A stretch of DNA of 64,000 nt, taken from positions 141,505 to 205,504 of the forward strand of contig JAXHLP010000014.1 of NCBI GenBank assembly GCA_034522155.1, given 5' to 3'. The number at the start of each line of letters is the position of its first letter. Positions within the stretch are counted from its first letter, which is position 1. Both the position numbers and the translations under genes were made by a program. The stretch comes from Salinilacustrithrix sp034522155. Its GTDB lineage: Bacteria; Actinomycetota; Acidimicrobiia; Acidimicrobiales; Salinilacustritrichaceae. Shown piece by piece: positions 1 to 8,499 of the stretch. The notes under the pieces were generated by a model that searched no databases, was not told the origin of the DNA, and worked only from the letters and a program-made list of their open reading frames with translations.

Positions 1-22
1 GGTCCCCGACCCCGGCTGACTC

Positions 23-694
23 CTACTGCGGGCCGGTGGCCTCGGCGATGGCGGCCTCGATGGTGGCCGGGTCCTGCTCGCCCGAGAGGCGCTGGACCAC
101 CTCGCCGTCGGCATCCAGGAACGCCATCATCGGGAAGCTGGACAGGCCGTAGGCGGCGCCGGCGGTGGAGTCCTCGTCGTCGAAGAGGCGGTCGCCCGTC
201 CAGCCCTCGTCGTCGAGCCAGGCCGAGGGCGGGAAGTTGTCGCGCTCGTCGGTCGTGGAGGTGAGCACGGCCACGGTGCGGATGCCGTCGAAGGCGCCCT
301 GCTCCTGGAGCTCGACGAGGCGGGGCAGTTCGCGCTGGCAGTGGGGGCACCAGTGGGCGAGGAACACGAGCATGACCGGCTGGTCCTCCTCGCCGGGATC
401 GACCCGGACCTGGCCCTCGACCCGCTCGCTGATGATCGTCGGGGCCACGGTGCCGACCGCCGGGTCGACGCCGCCGTCGGGGGCGGGTGGCAGCGCCTCG
501 CCCTGGACGGTGACGATGCCGTACGGCGACGACTCGGACGAGGTGTCGGCCGAGGTGACGTCCTCCCCGTCATCGCCACCCGCGGTGACGAACACCGCGA
601 TCGCGGCGATGACCAGCACGGCGACCACGACCCCGATGACGATCGCGGGGTTGGCGCCGGGCCGCTGGCGGGTGGGCTGGTTGCGGGTGCTCAT
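23..694 (-). CDS. Membrane-anchored TlpA/thioredoxin-like protein
   Basis: A 223-residue protein with a short basic cytoplasmic N-terminus, one membrane helix (about residues 16-38), an acidic Ser/Thr linker and an extracytoplasmic thioredoxin fold. The active site WCPHC lies at residues 115-119, and the cis-proline loop SSFPMM is at about 185-190, as expected for TlpA/ResA/DsbE-type disulfide reductases or oxidases. The start ATG at 694 overlaps the stop of the DsbB-like gene upstream (ATGA), so the two are co-transcribed and probably form a redox pair outside the membrane. Reductase or oxidase direction cannot be decided from sequence. Confidence 0.88.
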   Translation of the reverse strand: MSTRNQPTRQRPGANPAIVIGVVVAVLVIAAIAVFVTAGGDDGEDVTSADTSSESSPYGIVTVQGEALPPAPDGGVDPAVGTVAPTIISERVEGQVRVDPGEEDQPVMLVFLAHWCPHCQRELPRLVELQEQGAFDGIRTVAVLTSTTDERDNFPPSAWLDDEGWTGDRLFDDEDSTAGAAYGLSSFPMMAFLDADGEVVQRLSGEQDPATIEAAIAEATGPQ

Positions 695-1281
695 TCGTTG
701 ACTCCGGGATCGGTGAACAGGTGGTCGACGGCGGTGAGGACGAGGATCAGGACGAAGCAGACGGTGGCGAGGCGGGGAATCGTCCAGAAGCCGAGACCCT
801 CGACCCACCGCAGCGTGCAGGGGTTGGTCGGATCGCAGCCGCCGCCGGTTCCCGAATCGGGGAAGGTCTCGACCACGTTGTGCCACGTGTTGACGGCGAG
901 ACCGGCGCCGGCGACGACGAACGCGATCAGCCTGCCCGATGCCTCGTGCCGCTTCCACGCGGCCACCGCCAGGACCGCCACCAGCGGGTACATGGCGATG
1001 CGCTGGTACCAGCACAGCTCGCAGGGCGGGAACCCGGCCGCCTCGCTGAACCACAGGCTGCCCGCGGTGGCGACGACCGCGACGCCGAGCGCGAGCACCG
1101 TGGCCGTGCCGACCAGCGGTTCGATGATCCGAGCCCGCAGCGCCGGCACCGCGAACCCGAGCAGGAGGACGACGGCCGCCACCGCGCCGGCGATCGCCAG
1201 CACGCCGAGCACATCGGCCACCTGGGCGGGCGTCTCCGGATCCACCCCGACAGTCTCCGGTCCCGGACCGCACCCCGCCAA
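691..1281 (-). CDS. DsbB/BdbC-like disulfide bond formation membrane protein
   Basis: A 196-residue polytopic membrane protein. The first periplasmic Cys pair is CELC in PPCELCWYQR (residues 87-90), the signature of DsbB/BdbC. A second Cys pair (C149 and C155, in CDPTNPC) follows in the next outer loop. Family role: it reoxidises an extracytoplasmic thiol oxidase and passes electrons to quinone. It overlaps the TlpA-like gene by 4 bp, which is its likely partner. The start may be a GTG a few codons downstream, because the first dozen residues look non-conserved. Many actinobacteria use VKOR for this step, so a DsbB-type enzyme is a point of note. Confidence 0.85.
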   Translation of the reverse strand: MAGCGPGPETVGVDPETPAQVADVLGVLAIAGAVAAVVLLLGFAVPALRARIIEPLVGTATVLALGVAVVATAGSLWFSEAAGFPPCELCWYQRIAMYPLVAVLAVAAWKRHEASGRLIAFVVAGAGLAVNTWHNVVETFPDSGTGGGCDPTNPCTLRWVEGLGFWTIPRLATVCFVLILVLTAVDHLFTDPGVNE

Positions 1282-1311
1282 GTGCCCAAGGTCCCACGGA
1301 GGTCCGTAGAG

Positions 1312-1328
1312 TCCGACGCCGTGTCAGA
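1312..1328. promoter_or_regulatory. Imperfect 17-bp palindrome, TetR-type operator copy 1
   Basis: TCCGACGCCGTGTCAGA overlaps the GTG start at 1321. It matches the perfect palindrome at 3431-3447 at 14 of 17 positions with the same spacing. This is the weakest of three related sites in the window. If it works as an operator, binding would directly block the start of the nitronate monooxygenase gene. Confidence 0.4.
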
Positions 1329-2385
1329 TCCCCGGCTCCGCACTCGTGTCTGTGAACGGTTCGGGATCGAGGTGCCGATCGTGCAGACGGGGATGGGGTG
1401 GGTGTCGGGCGCCAACCTCACCGCGGCGACATCGGCAGCGGGTGGGCTCGGGATCCTGGCCGCCGTCACCATGACGCCCGACGAGCTGGAACGAGCGGTG
1501 CGGGGTGTCCGGGAGCAGACCGACGAGCCGTTCGGCGTGAACTTCCGCGCCGACCAGCCCGACCTGGCCGAGCGGCTCGACTTCGTGACGTCGAACGGGG
1601 CGTCGATCGTGTCGTTCGCCGGTGCGCCCACCAAGGACGCCATCGCCCGGTGCCACGATTCCGGCGTGCTCGTCATGCCCACGGTGGGCGCACGGCGTCA
1701 CGCCGAGAAGATGCTCGAGTGGGGCGTCGACGCCGTGATCGCCCAGGGCGGCGAGGGCGGCGGCCACACCGGCACGATCCCGACCTCGCTCCTGCTGCCC
1801 GCGGTGTGCGAGGCGGTCGCGGCGGAGATCCCGGTGCTCGGCGCCGGTGGCTTCCACTCCGGGCAGGGCCTCGTCGCCGCGCTGGCCTACGGAGCCGACG
1901 GCATCGCCATGGGCACCCGGTTCCTGCTCACGGCCGAGTCGCGTGTGCCGAGCCAGACCAAGGCCCGGTACCTCGACGCGGGGGTCACCGACACGGTCGT
2001 GACCACCGCCATCGACGGCGCGCCCCAGCGGGTGATCCGCACCGAGGTCATCGACGAGCTCGAACGGTCGTCACCGCTCACCCGGTTCCCCAAGGCGCTG
2101 CTCGCCGCGCTGCGGTTCCGATCCGAGACCGGTACCTCGTTGCGCGACCTGGCGACCGAGGGCCTGGCGATGCGCAGGAACCAGGACCTCACCTGGTCCC
2201 AGCTCGCACTCGCGGCCAACGCACCGATGCTCATCAAGGCGACGATGGTCGACGGCAAGCCCGACGTCGGCGTGCTCCCCACCGGCCAGGTCACCGGCGT
2301 GATCGACGAGCTGCCCTCCGTGGCCGAGGTGCTGGCCGAGATCGAGCGCGACGCCACCGCCACCCTCGACAGACTGTCGGGATGA
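1321..2385 (+). CDS. Nitronate monooxygenase / 2-nitropropane dioxygenase family protein
   Basis: 354 residues forming an FMN-binding TIM barrel. Family motifs include VPIVQTGMGWVSG near the N-terminus, GGEGGGHTG (about residues 143-151), GAGGFHSGQG (about 175) and GTRFLLTAES (about 199), which line the flavin site. Members oxidise alkyl nitronates; actinobacterial homologues near acyl-CoA genes are often of unknown substrate. The GTG start at 1321 follows the short gap after the divergent DsbB-like gene and sits inside a palindromic operator-like site. It overlaps the next gene by ATGA. The substrate is not assigned. Confidence 0.85.
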   Translation: MSDPRLRTRVCERFGIEVPIVQTGMGWVSGANLTAATSAAGGLGILAAVTMTPDELERAVRGVREQTDEPFGVNFRADQPDLAERLDFVTSNGASIVSFAGAPTKDAIARCHDSGVLVMPTVGARRHAEKMLEWGVDAVIAQGGEGGGHTGTIPTSLLLPAVCEAVAAEIPVLGAGGFHSGQGLVAALAYGADGIAMGTRFLLTAESRVPSQTKARYLDAGVTDTVVTTAIDGAPQRVIRTEVIDELERSSPLTRFPKALLAALRFRSETGTSLRDLATEGLAMRRNQDLTWSQLALAANAPMLIKATMVDGKPDVGVLPTGQVTGVIDELPSVAEVLAEIERDATATLDRLSG

Positions 2386-3371
2386 CAACCGGTCAGGTCG
2401 ATCGATTCATCGTCTTCGGCGCCGGCGCGGTGGGTGGTGTGGTCGGCGCCCGCCTCGCCCAGTCCGGCCACGACGTCGCGCTCGTCGCACGGGGCGCCCA
2501 CCGCGACGCGATCGAGCGCAACGGTCTACGCATCGACGACCCGGACGCCAGCGCCACGCTCGAGCTCCCCGTGACCGACGACGTGGCCACCCTCGAACCG
2601 GGCCCGGGCGACGTCGTGCTGGTCGCGGTGAAGAGCCAGCACACGCCGACGGCGGTCGAAGCGCTGGCCCCGTTCGCCCCCGACCTGCCCGTCGTCTGCC
2701 TCCAGAACGGCACCAGCAACGAAGCCGCGCTCCTGCGGGTGTTCCGCGACGTCTACGCGGTGCCGGTGATGCTGCCGGCCACCTTCCTCGAACCCGGGGT
2801 GGTCCAGGTCGCCTCCGCGCCCACCTCGGGCATCCTCGACGTCGGGCGATTCCCGTCCGGGCTCGACGAGCGGGCCGATGCGATCGCTGCTGCGTTCGCG
2901 GCGTCCACGTTCGAGTCGGTGGCCCGGCCCGATCCGATGCGCTGGAAGTGGCGCAAGCTCATGCTCAACCTCACCAACGCGATCTCGGCCGCGTGCGGCA
3001 GCCTGTCCGGGTGCCGGCCGATCCTCGAGCCCGCGTGGGCCGAGGCCGACGCGGTCGTCGAGGCCGCGGGCATCGACATCGCCACGCCCGAGGAGGAGCA
3101 GGAGCGCCGGGGCGATCACATCACCATGCGCCCCGTGGGCGACAACGAGCGCGGCGGAGGCTCGTCGTGGCAGTCGCTGGCCCGCGGCACCGGCAACATC
3201 GAGGTCGACCACCTCAACGGGGAGATCGTGCTCCAGGGCAGGCTCCACGGCGTCCCCACCCCGGTCAACGAGGGCCTCCAGGAGCTCACCCGCCGGATGG
3301 CGGCGTCGGGCGCGGCTGCCGGTTCGATGACCGCCGACGAGCTCGCCACCCAGATCCTCCCCACGAGCTGA
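2382..3371 (+). CDS. 2-dehydropantoate 2-reductase family protein (ApbA/PanE-like)
   Basis: 329 residues. An N-terminal Rossmann fold is shown by FGAGAVGGVVGARLA (about residues 12-26), then KSQHT (the conserved family Lys) and QNGTSNEA, as in ketopantoate reductases. The C-terminal helical domain contains KWRKLMLNLTNAI, equivalent to the catalytic Lys/Asn region. Family role: NADPH-dependent reduction of ketopantoate in CoA synthesis. No pan genes are nearby and it is coupled (4-bp overlap) to a nitronate monooxygenase-like gene, so a different 2-keto acid or a lipid-related substrate is possible. Confidence 0.8.
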   Translation: MTTGQVDRFIVFGAGAVGGVVGARLAQSGHDVALVARGAHRDAIERNGLRIDDPDASATLELPVTDDVATLEPGPGDVVLVAVKSQHTPTAVEALAPFAPDLPVVCLQNGTSNEAALLRVFRDVYAVPVMLPATFLEPGVVQVASAPTSGILDVGRFPSGLDERADAIAAAFAASTFESVARPDPMRWKWRKLMLNLTNAISAACGSLSGCRPILEPAWAEADAVVEAAGIDIATPEEEQERRGDHITMRPVGDNERGGGSSWQSLARGTGNIEVDHLNGEIVLQGRLHGVPTPVNEGLQELTRRMAASGAAAGSMTADELATQILPTS

Positions 3372-3430
3372 CCCGCCACCACCCCGAGAGACGAGCGCGC
3401 CGATCCTCGACCGCTGACGTTTGGCCGGGA

Positions 3431-3447
3431 TCTGACGGCGCGTCAGA
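3431..3447. promoter_or_regulatory. Perfect 17-bp palindrome, TetR-type operator copy 2
   Basis: TCTGACGGCGCGTCAGA consists of perfect 7-bp arms separated by GCG. It lies 9 bp before the GTG start of the acyl-CoA dehydrogenase large subunit. Size, symmetry and position fit a TetR-family operator that overlaps a promoter or a near-leaderless transcript start. A near-identical site precedes the SDR gene at 10307. Confidence 0.65.
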
Positions 3448-3456
3448 ATCGCCGCC

Positions 3457-4608
3457 GTGGACCTGAGCTGGAGCGAAGCCGAGGAGACCTTCCGGGCCGA
3501 GGCGCGCCGGTGGCTCGAGGCCAACGTCCCCCACGACATCGGTTCGGGCGACACCCGTGACGGGTTCGCCCGGCACCTCGAGTGGGAGCAGCTCCTGTTC
3601 GAGCACCGCTGGGCCGTCGTGTCCTGGCCCGAGGCCTACGGCGGGCGCGAGGCGTCGATCTGGGAGTGGCTGATCTTCGAGGAGGAGTACTACCGGGCGG
3701 GCGGGCCCCAGCGCGTCACCCAGAACGGCATCTTCCTGCTCGCACCCACGGTCTTCGCGTTCGGCAACCACGACCAGCAGGACCACGTGCTGCCCCGCAT
3801 GGCCGCGGCCGAGGATCTGTGGTGCCAGGGCTGGTCCGAGCCCAACGCCGGCTCCGACCTGGCGTCGGTGCGGTCGAGGGCCGAGCGGGTCGACGGCGGC
3901 TGGGTGCTCAACGGCCAGAAGACCTGGACGACGCGCGGCGCGTTCTGCACCCACCTGTTCGGCCTGTTCCGCACCGACCCGGATTCGGAACGACACAAGG
4001 GCCTGAGCTACCTGATGGTCCCCTTCGACATCGACGGCGTCACCGTGCGGGGGTTCGGCCGCCTCGACGGTGACGAGGGATTCGCCGAGGTGTTCTTCGA
4101 GGACGCGTTCCTCCCCGACGACGGCATCCCCGGCGGCCCCGTGCTCGGCGAGGTCGACAACGGCTGGCGGGTCGCCATGGCCACGACCGGGTCCGAGCGG
4201 GGACTGACGCTGCGTGCCCCCGGCCGGTTCAAGGCCACGGCGAACCGCCTCGTCGACCTGTGGCACGACTCGCCCGGCGGCCGCGACGGCGCCACCCGGG
4301 ACCGCCTGGTCGACGCGTGGATGCGGGCCGAGGCCTACGACGCGTTCACGCTCCAGACCGTCACCGGCATCGACGAGGGGAACGAGCCCGGCGCCGAGTC
4401 GAGCCTCAACAAGATCTGGTGGTCCGAGCTCGACGTCGAGCTGCACCGGGTGGCGCTCGACCTCCTCGGCCCCGAGGCGGAACGGGAGCACGCGTGGTCG
4501 AAGGGCTGGCAGTTCTCGCTGTCCGGGCCGATCTACGCCGGCACCAACGAGATCCAGCGCAACATCGCGGCCGAGCGCCTGCTCGGCCTGCCGCGGGTGA
4601 AGCGGTGA
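3457..4608 (+). CDS. Acyl-CoA dehydrogenase, larger subunit of a probable heteromeric pair
   Basis: 383 residues with the three-domain ACAD fold. WCQGWSEPNAGSDLASV (from about residue 123) is the FAD/acyl-CoA loop and GTNEIQRN near the C-terminus binds FAD. The usual catalytic YEGT motif reads YAGT here, so the base must lie elsewhere, as in several FadE proteins. It overlaps the next, smaller ACAD gene by 4 bp. Such tandem full-length plus short ACADs form alpha2beta2 enzymes in actinobacteria, best known from steroid side-chain degradation. A palindromic operator lies just upstream. The substrate is unknown. Confidence 0.9.
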   Translation: MDLSWSEAEETFRAEARRWLEANVPHDIGSGDTRDGFARHLEWEQLLFEHRWAVVSWPEAYGGREASIWEWLIFEEEYYRAGGPQRVTQNGIFLLAPTVFAFGNHDQQDHVLPRMAAAEDLWCQGWSEPNAGSDLASVRSRAERVDGGWVLNGQKTWTTRGAFCTHLFGLFRTDPDSERHKGLSYLMVPFDIDGVTVRGFGRLDGDEGFAEVFFEDAFLPDDGIPGGPVLGEVDNGWRVAMATTGSERGLTLRAPGRFKATANRLVDLWHDSPGGRDGATRDRLVDAWMRAEAYDAFTLQTVTGIDEGNEPGAESSLNKIWWSELDVELHRVALDLLGPEAEREHAWSKGWQFSLSGPIYAGTNEIQRNIAAERLLGLPRVKR

Positions 4609-5555
4609 AGTTCTCCCTCGGCGAGGACCGCGTCGAGTTCGCCGCGCAGGTACGTCGCGCCCTCGAGGACGGGTGCACACCGAAGGACGTCCGGGCCGCG
4701 TGGGACGGCGACCTCGACCGCGGCGTCTGGCAGACGCTCGTCGACATGGGCACCACCGACCCCGAGCTCGACTGGGTGACCCGGGTAGCGGTGGCCGAGG
4801 AGATCGGCCGGGCCGCGCTCCCCCACCCCTGGGTCGAGACCGCGTTCGTGGTCGGCCCGATCCTCGGCGACGACCTCGGCGCGCAGCTGGCCTCCACCGA
4901 CCTGGGCACGGAGGGCCAGACCCTGGGCAGCCAAGGCCTGATCCCCGCCGGTGCCGACGCCGACGTCCTCGTGCTGCGATGGCCCCGGGGCCTGGTCGTC
5001 GCCGATCCGGCACAGGTGGCAATGGAACCAGTCGAGACCGTGGACGGCGCCCGTCGGATGGTTTGTCGCGGGGAGGTGCGCGACATCCGCGACGACCAGT
5101 TCCGGGAGACGGAGGTCCAGCTCGCGGGCGCGCTCGGCACCGCCGCCGTGCTGGTCGGCCTCGGCCAGCACCTGCTCGACACCACGGTCGCCTACGTGAG
5201 CGAGCGTGAGCAGTTCGGCCAACCGGTCGGTGGCTTCCAGGCCGTCAAGCACCACCTGGCCGACGCCGCCAAGGACCTCGCCTTCGCCCGCCCGGTCGTC
5301 CACCGGGCCGCCTACCGCCTCCACACGGATGACCCCGCCGCCGCCGTCGACGTGTCCACGGCCAAGGCCCTCGCCTCCGACGCCGCGTCGCTCACCGCCG
5401 AGGTCGCCCTCCAGTGCCACGGCGCCATCGGCTACACGATCGAGTACGACCTCCACCTCTGGCTCAAGCGGGTGTGGGCCCTGTCACGCGCCTGGGGCGA
5501 CGCCACCCACCACCGCGCGCTCGTCGCCGACGCCCTCGGACTCCACGCCGGCTGA
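4605..5555 (+). CDS. Acyl-CoA dehydrogenase, smaller subunit
   Basis: 316 residues, shorter than a normal ACAD (about 380). GTG at 4605 overlaps the TGA of the preceding ACAD, so the two are translationally coupled. The C-terminal helical domain is well conserved (SEREQFGQPVGGFQAVKHHLAD, with ALQCHGAIGYTIEYDLHLWLKR), while the N-terminal and middle domains are compressed. This matches the beta-like subunit of alpha2beta2 ACADs, where the two chains share FAD and active sites. The last 72 bp overlap the convergent HTTM-type gene. Confidence 0.87.
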   Translation: MKFSLGEDRVEFAAQVRRALEDGCTPKDVRAAWDGDLDRGVWQTLVDMGTTDPELDWVTRVAVAEEIGRAALPHPWVETAFVVGPILGDDLGAQLASTDLGTEGQTLGSQGLIPAGADADVLVLRWPRGLVVADPAQVAMEPVETVDGARRMVCRGEVRDIRDDQFRETEVQLAGALGTAAVLVGLGQHLLDTTVAYVSEREQFGQPVGGFQAVKHHLADAAKDLAFARPVVHRAAYRLHTDDPAAAVDVSTAKALASDAASLTAEVALQCHGAIGYTIEYDLHLWLKRVWALSRAWGDATHHRALVADALGLHAG

Positions 5556-6401
5556 GGGGCGTTCATCCCGGTCAGCCCGCCAGCGGGGGTGGAGGCGTTC
5601 GAGGGGGAGGAACGACGTGATGCAGATGGTGTGGGCCAGGAAGTGGATGCCGACGGTGATGTAGGTGAACAGGTGGAGCAGGACGATGCCGACGAGCATC
5701 GCCACCTTCACCCGACCACGCCGACGTAGCGCCAGCACCGCAGCGAACTCGAAGGTGATGAACGCGGCCTGACCGGCGCGCAGCAGCGACGGCTGGTCGG
5801 CGAGCCAGTCGCCCAGCGCCGAGCCCCGACGCACCACGGCGCGTGCGAACACGGCGCTCGACACCCACTCGATGCCCGACCGGCGCAGCTTGGCGATGGC
5901 CGACAGCGGATAGGCGAGCACGAACACCACCTGCACCGTGCGCAGCCCCCAGCCGACCAGCGCGTCCCGCCCGCGGCCGACACCGGGCACCGCGGCGAGC
6001 ACGAACAGCGTCACGATGATGGTGAGCCGGTCGTGGTCGACCTTGGCGAAGGAGAACGCCCACAGGATCCAGGTGAGGTACGAACAGGCGACCACGCCGT
6101 TGATGGCCGAGCGCGCGGCCCGACCGCCCGGCCCGATGATCGCCAGCACCGCCGACACGCCGATCACCCACTGGAGCAGCGTCATCGTGCCGGGGTCCGG
6201 GGCGGGCAGCCCGAGGATCCGGGCGATGGCGACCGGTTGGTAGTACTCCTCGGGCGCATACGCGTGCTGGGCCACCCACCGGTCGGTGCGGAACACCGTG
6301 AACAGCACGACCAGGTGGATGATCCGGGAGAACACCGCCATCCGCTCGGCCGGGACCGGTTCGAACCAGTACGACCGCCACCAGTTGCGGACGGTGGTCA
6401 C
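5484..6401 (-). CDS. HTTM-domain-like integral membrane protein
   Basis: 305 residues with several hydrophobic helices and an N-terminal RNWWRSYWFEP segment. It resembles HTTM (vitamin K gamma-carboxylase-like) membrane proteins (WVAQHAYAPEEYYQPVAIAR, later YPLSAIAKL and HFLAHTICI). Enzymatic activity of bacterial members is unproven. The GTG start at 6401 overlaps the stop of the gene upstream (GTGA), so it is co-transcribed with the small anchored protein 6398-6898. Its last 24 codons run antisense into the ACAD gene and look low-complexity, so the functional end may be earlier. Confidence 0.7.
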   Translation of the reverse strand: MTTVRNWWRSYWFEPVPAERMAVFSRIIHLVVLFTVFRTDRWVAQHAYAPEEYYQPVAIARILGLPAPDPGTMTLLQWVIGVSAVLAIIGPGGRAARSAINGVVACSYLTWILWAFSFAKVDHDRLTIIVTLFVLAAVPGVGRGRDALVGWGLRTVQVVFVLAYPLSAIAKLRRSGIEWVSSAVFARAVVRRGSALGDWLADQPSLLRAGQAAFITFEFAAVLALRRRGRVKVAMLVGIVLLHLFTYITVGIHFLAHTICITSFLPLERLHPRWRADRDERPSAGVESEGVGDERAVVGGVAPGA

Positions 6402-6898
6402 CGGCGGTACCCGGGCATCGGCTCGTCGAGGGGCAGGTCGACCTCGACCCGCTCGCCGTCGTAGCCCTCGGCGGCCCAGTCGCCGATCACGGTGAACGTG
6501 GGGTTCGGTTGGGGCTTGCCGCCCTCCATGTTCACCCGGCGCACGACCACCTGCAGATGGACGAGGTCGGGGTCGTGACGCTCGTTGTAGACGCGGGCCA
6601 GACCCTCGAGGTTCTCGTCGGGCACGCGCCGGTTGGGGTGGGTCTGGCCCTCGAGCTCGGCCCGTCGGAGCCCGACGGCGGCCCAGCCGACGCGGATCTC
6701 CTCACCGGTCTCGAGCTCGCCCTCGACGCGGGTGTCGCGCACCACCGTGTCGGGCCGGTTGCCGTAGCTGAACATCCGGAACGGCGCGATCGGGAAGGCG
6801 TCGTCGGTCCAGAACAGGCTCCCGGCGATGGTCGCCAGCGCCAGCACCAGGCTGACCACCGGCAACGGCCACCATCTACGCTGGTCTGACGCCATCAT
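6398..6898 (-). CDS. Small membrane-anchored protein, partner of HTTM protein
   Basis: 166 residues with one N-terminal helix (WPLPVVSLVLALATIAGSLF, about residues 10-29), followed by APFRMFSYGN and a soluble beta-rich region. Small proteins of this layout, with a P-M-F-S/Y-like motif after the anchor, commonly sit next to HTTM genes. It overlaps the HTTM-like gene by 4 bp. Start: two ATG codons in tandem (6896 and 6893). It is divergent from the thiolase at 6929 with only about 30 bp between the starts. Function unknown. Confidence 0.65.
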   Translation of the reverse strand: MMASDQRRWWPLPVVSLVLALATIAGSLFWTDDAFPIAPFRMFSYGNRPDTVVRDTRVEGELETGEEIRVGWAAVGLRRAELEGQTHPNRRVPDENLEGLARVYNERHDPDLVHLQVVVRRVNMEGGKPQPNPTFTVIGDWAAEGYDGERVEVDLPLDEPMPGYRR

Positions 6899-6928
6899 CG
6901 ACGACCGACAGTACCGAGGAGCACCCCC

Positions 6929-8083
6929 ATGGCCGAGGCCTACATCGTCGACGCCGTCCGCACCCCCACCGGTCGGGCGAAGGACACCGGCCAGCTCGCC
7001 GGCGTCCACCCCGCTGATCTCGGCGCCGCCCCCATCACCGAGCTGGTCGAGCGCACCGGCATCGACCCCGCGGCCGTCGACGACGTGGTCTACGGCAACG
7101 TCGACTCCATCGGCCCCCACGCCGGCGACATCGCCCGCACGTGCTGGCTCGCCGCGGGCATGCCCGAGCACGTGCCCGGCGTGACCGTCGACCGCCAGTG
7201 CGGCTCGGCCCAGCAGGCGGTCCACTTCGGCGCCCAGGCCGTGATGTCGGGGACCATGGACCTCGTCGTGGCCGGCGGCGTCCAGTCGATGAGCGCCGTG
7301 CCGATCTCGAGCGCCATGACGATGGCCGAGCCGCTCGGCTTCCCCGATCCGTTCTCCACCTCCAAGGGCTGGGTCAAGCGCTACGGCGACCAGGAGGTCA
7401 GCCAGTTCCGCGGCGCCGAGCTCATCGCCGAGAAGTGGGACATCAGCCGGGACGAGATGGAGGCCTTCGCGGTGGCCAGCCACGAGCGGGCGCTACAGGC
7501 GCAGTCCGAAGGCCGGTTCGAGCGCGAGATCCACCCCTGCTTCGGCGCGAGCGTCGACGAGGGCCCCCGCGAGCCGAACCTCGAGAAGATCCGGACGCTG
7601 CCGACGCTCGTCGAAGGCGGCCGCCTCACCGCCGCGGTCGCGTCGCAGACCACCGACGGTGCCGCCGCGTTGCTCCTCGCCAGCGAGCAGGCCGTCGAGG
7701 ACCACGGGCTCGAGCCACGGGCCCGGGTCCACCACATGAGCGTGCTGGCCGACGACCCGATCTTCATGCTGTCGGCCCCCATCCCCGCGACCCGTCGTGC
7801 GCTGGAGAAGACCGGCATGACCGCCGGCGACATCGACCTGGTCGAGATCAACGAGGCGTTCGCCTCGGTCGTGCTCGCGTGGCTGAAGGAGACCGACTTC
7901 GACCACGAGCGGACCAACGTCAACGGCGGCGCCATCGCCCTCGGCCACCCCCTCGGCTGCACCGGCGCCAAGCTGATGACCACCCTGCTCCACGAGCTCG
8001 AGCGCACCGGCGGCCGCTACGGCCTCCAGACCATGTGCGAGGGCGGCGGCCAGGCCAACGTCACCATCATCGAGCGACTCTGA
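6929..8083 (+). CDS. Acetyl-CoA C-acyltransferase (thiolase)
   Basis: 384 residues, a full thiolase. The nucleophile is C91 in VDRQCGSAQQ, NEAFAS lies in the C-terminal half, the His motif is GGAIALGHPLGCTGA and the second catalytic Cys is in MCEGGG near the end. It cleaves or forms 3-ketoacyl-CoA in beta-oxidation or in acetoacetyl-CoA metabolism. It is distinct from the thiolase at 13127-14332, so the window encodes two isozymes. It is followed without a gap by a small membrane protein whose start appears coupled to its stop. Confidence 0.92.
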   Translation: MAEAYIVDAVRTPTGRAKDTGQLAGVHPADLGAAPITELVERTGIDPAAVDDVVYGNVDSIGPHAGDIARTCWLAAGMPEHVPGVTVDRQCGSAQQAVHFGAQAVMSGTMDLVVAGGVQSMSAVPISSAMTMAEPLGFPDPFSTSKGWVKRYGDQEVSQFRGAELIAEKWDISRDEMEAFAVASHERALQAQSEGRFEREIHPCFGASVDEGPREPNLEKIRTLPTLVEGGRLTAAVASQTTDGAAALLLASEQAVEDHGLEPRARVHHMSVLADDPIFMLSAPIPATRRALEKTGMTAGDIDLVEINEAFASVVLAWLKETDFDHERTNVNGGAIALGHPLGCTGAKLMTTLLHELERTGGRYGLQTMCEGGGQANVTIIERL

Positions 8084-8499
8084 CCGGAAACGGCCGCGAG
8101 ATCCTGTGGGCGACGGTGGCGCTCACCACCGTCACCACCGTGCTCACCGCGCTGCCGTGGGGCTCGTCGGGGGATCGGGCCCGATCCAGCTACCAGATCA
8201 TCGAGGTCGTCGAGCGCGCCGGCGTCATGCCGTCGTCCACGGCCGGTCTGGCCCCGGTGTGGCTGTTCGTCCCCGCGCTCTGTGGGGCGGCCGTGCTGGC
8301 GGCGGCGTTCCACGCGCCCCGGCTGGCAGCCGGCCTCGCAGGTACGCTGGGATCAATGGTCGTTGTCGGTGGCGTGCTGGTGGCGCGATCGCCGCTGATC
8401 ACCGAGCCGGCGGCGACCGCCAGCGTGCTCGCCGGCACGGGCACGACGGCGACGGCGGTGGCCACCCTGGCCACGACATGGAGGCGGAAGCGTGAGTGA
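8080..8499 (+). CDS. Hypothetical membrane protein, about 139 residues
   Basis: A short protein with about four hydrophobic segments (one around ATVALTTVTTVLTALPW, then LAPVWLFVPALCGAAVLAAA, GTLGSMVVVGGVLVA and a last one before WRRKRE). It has no recognised family. The start is uncertain: CTG at 8080 overlaps the thiolase stop (CTGA) and gives a short charged N-terminus before helix 1; the first standard start is GTG at 8116. Strong G/C at third positions and an 8-bp overlap with the next gene support it being real. Confidence 0.6.
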   Translation: MTGNGREILWATVALTTVTTVLTALPWGSSGDRARSSYQIIEVVERAGVMPSSTAGLAPVWLFVPALCGAAVLAAAFHAPRLAAGLAGTLGSMVVVGGVLVARSPLITEPAATASVLAGTGTTATAVATLATTWRRKRE

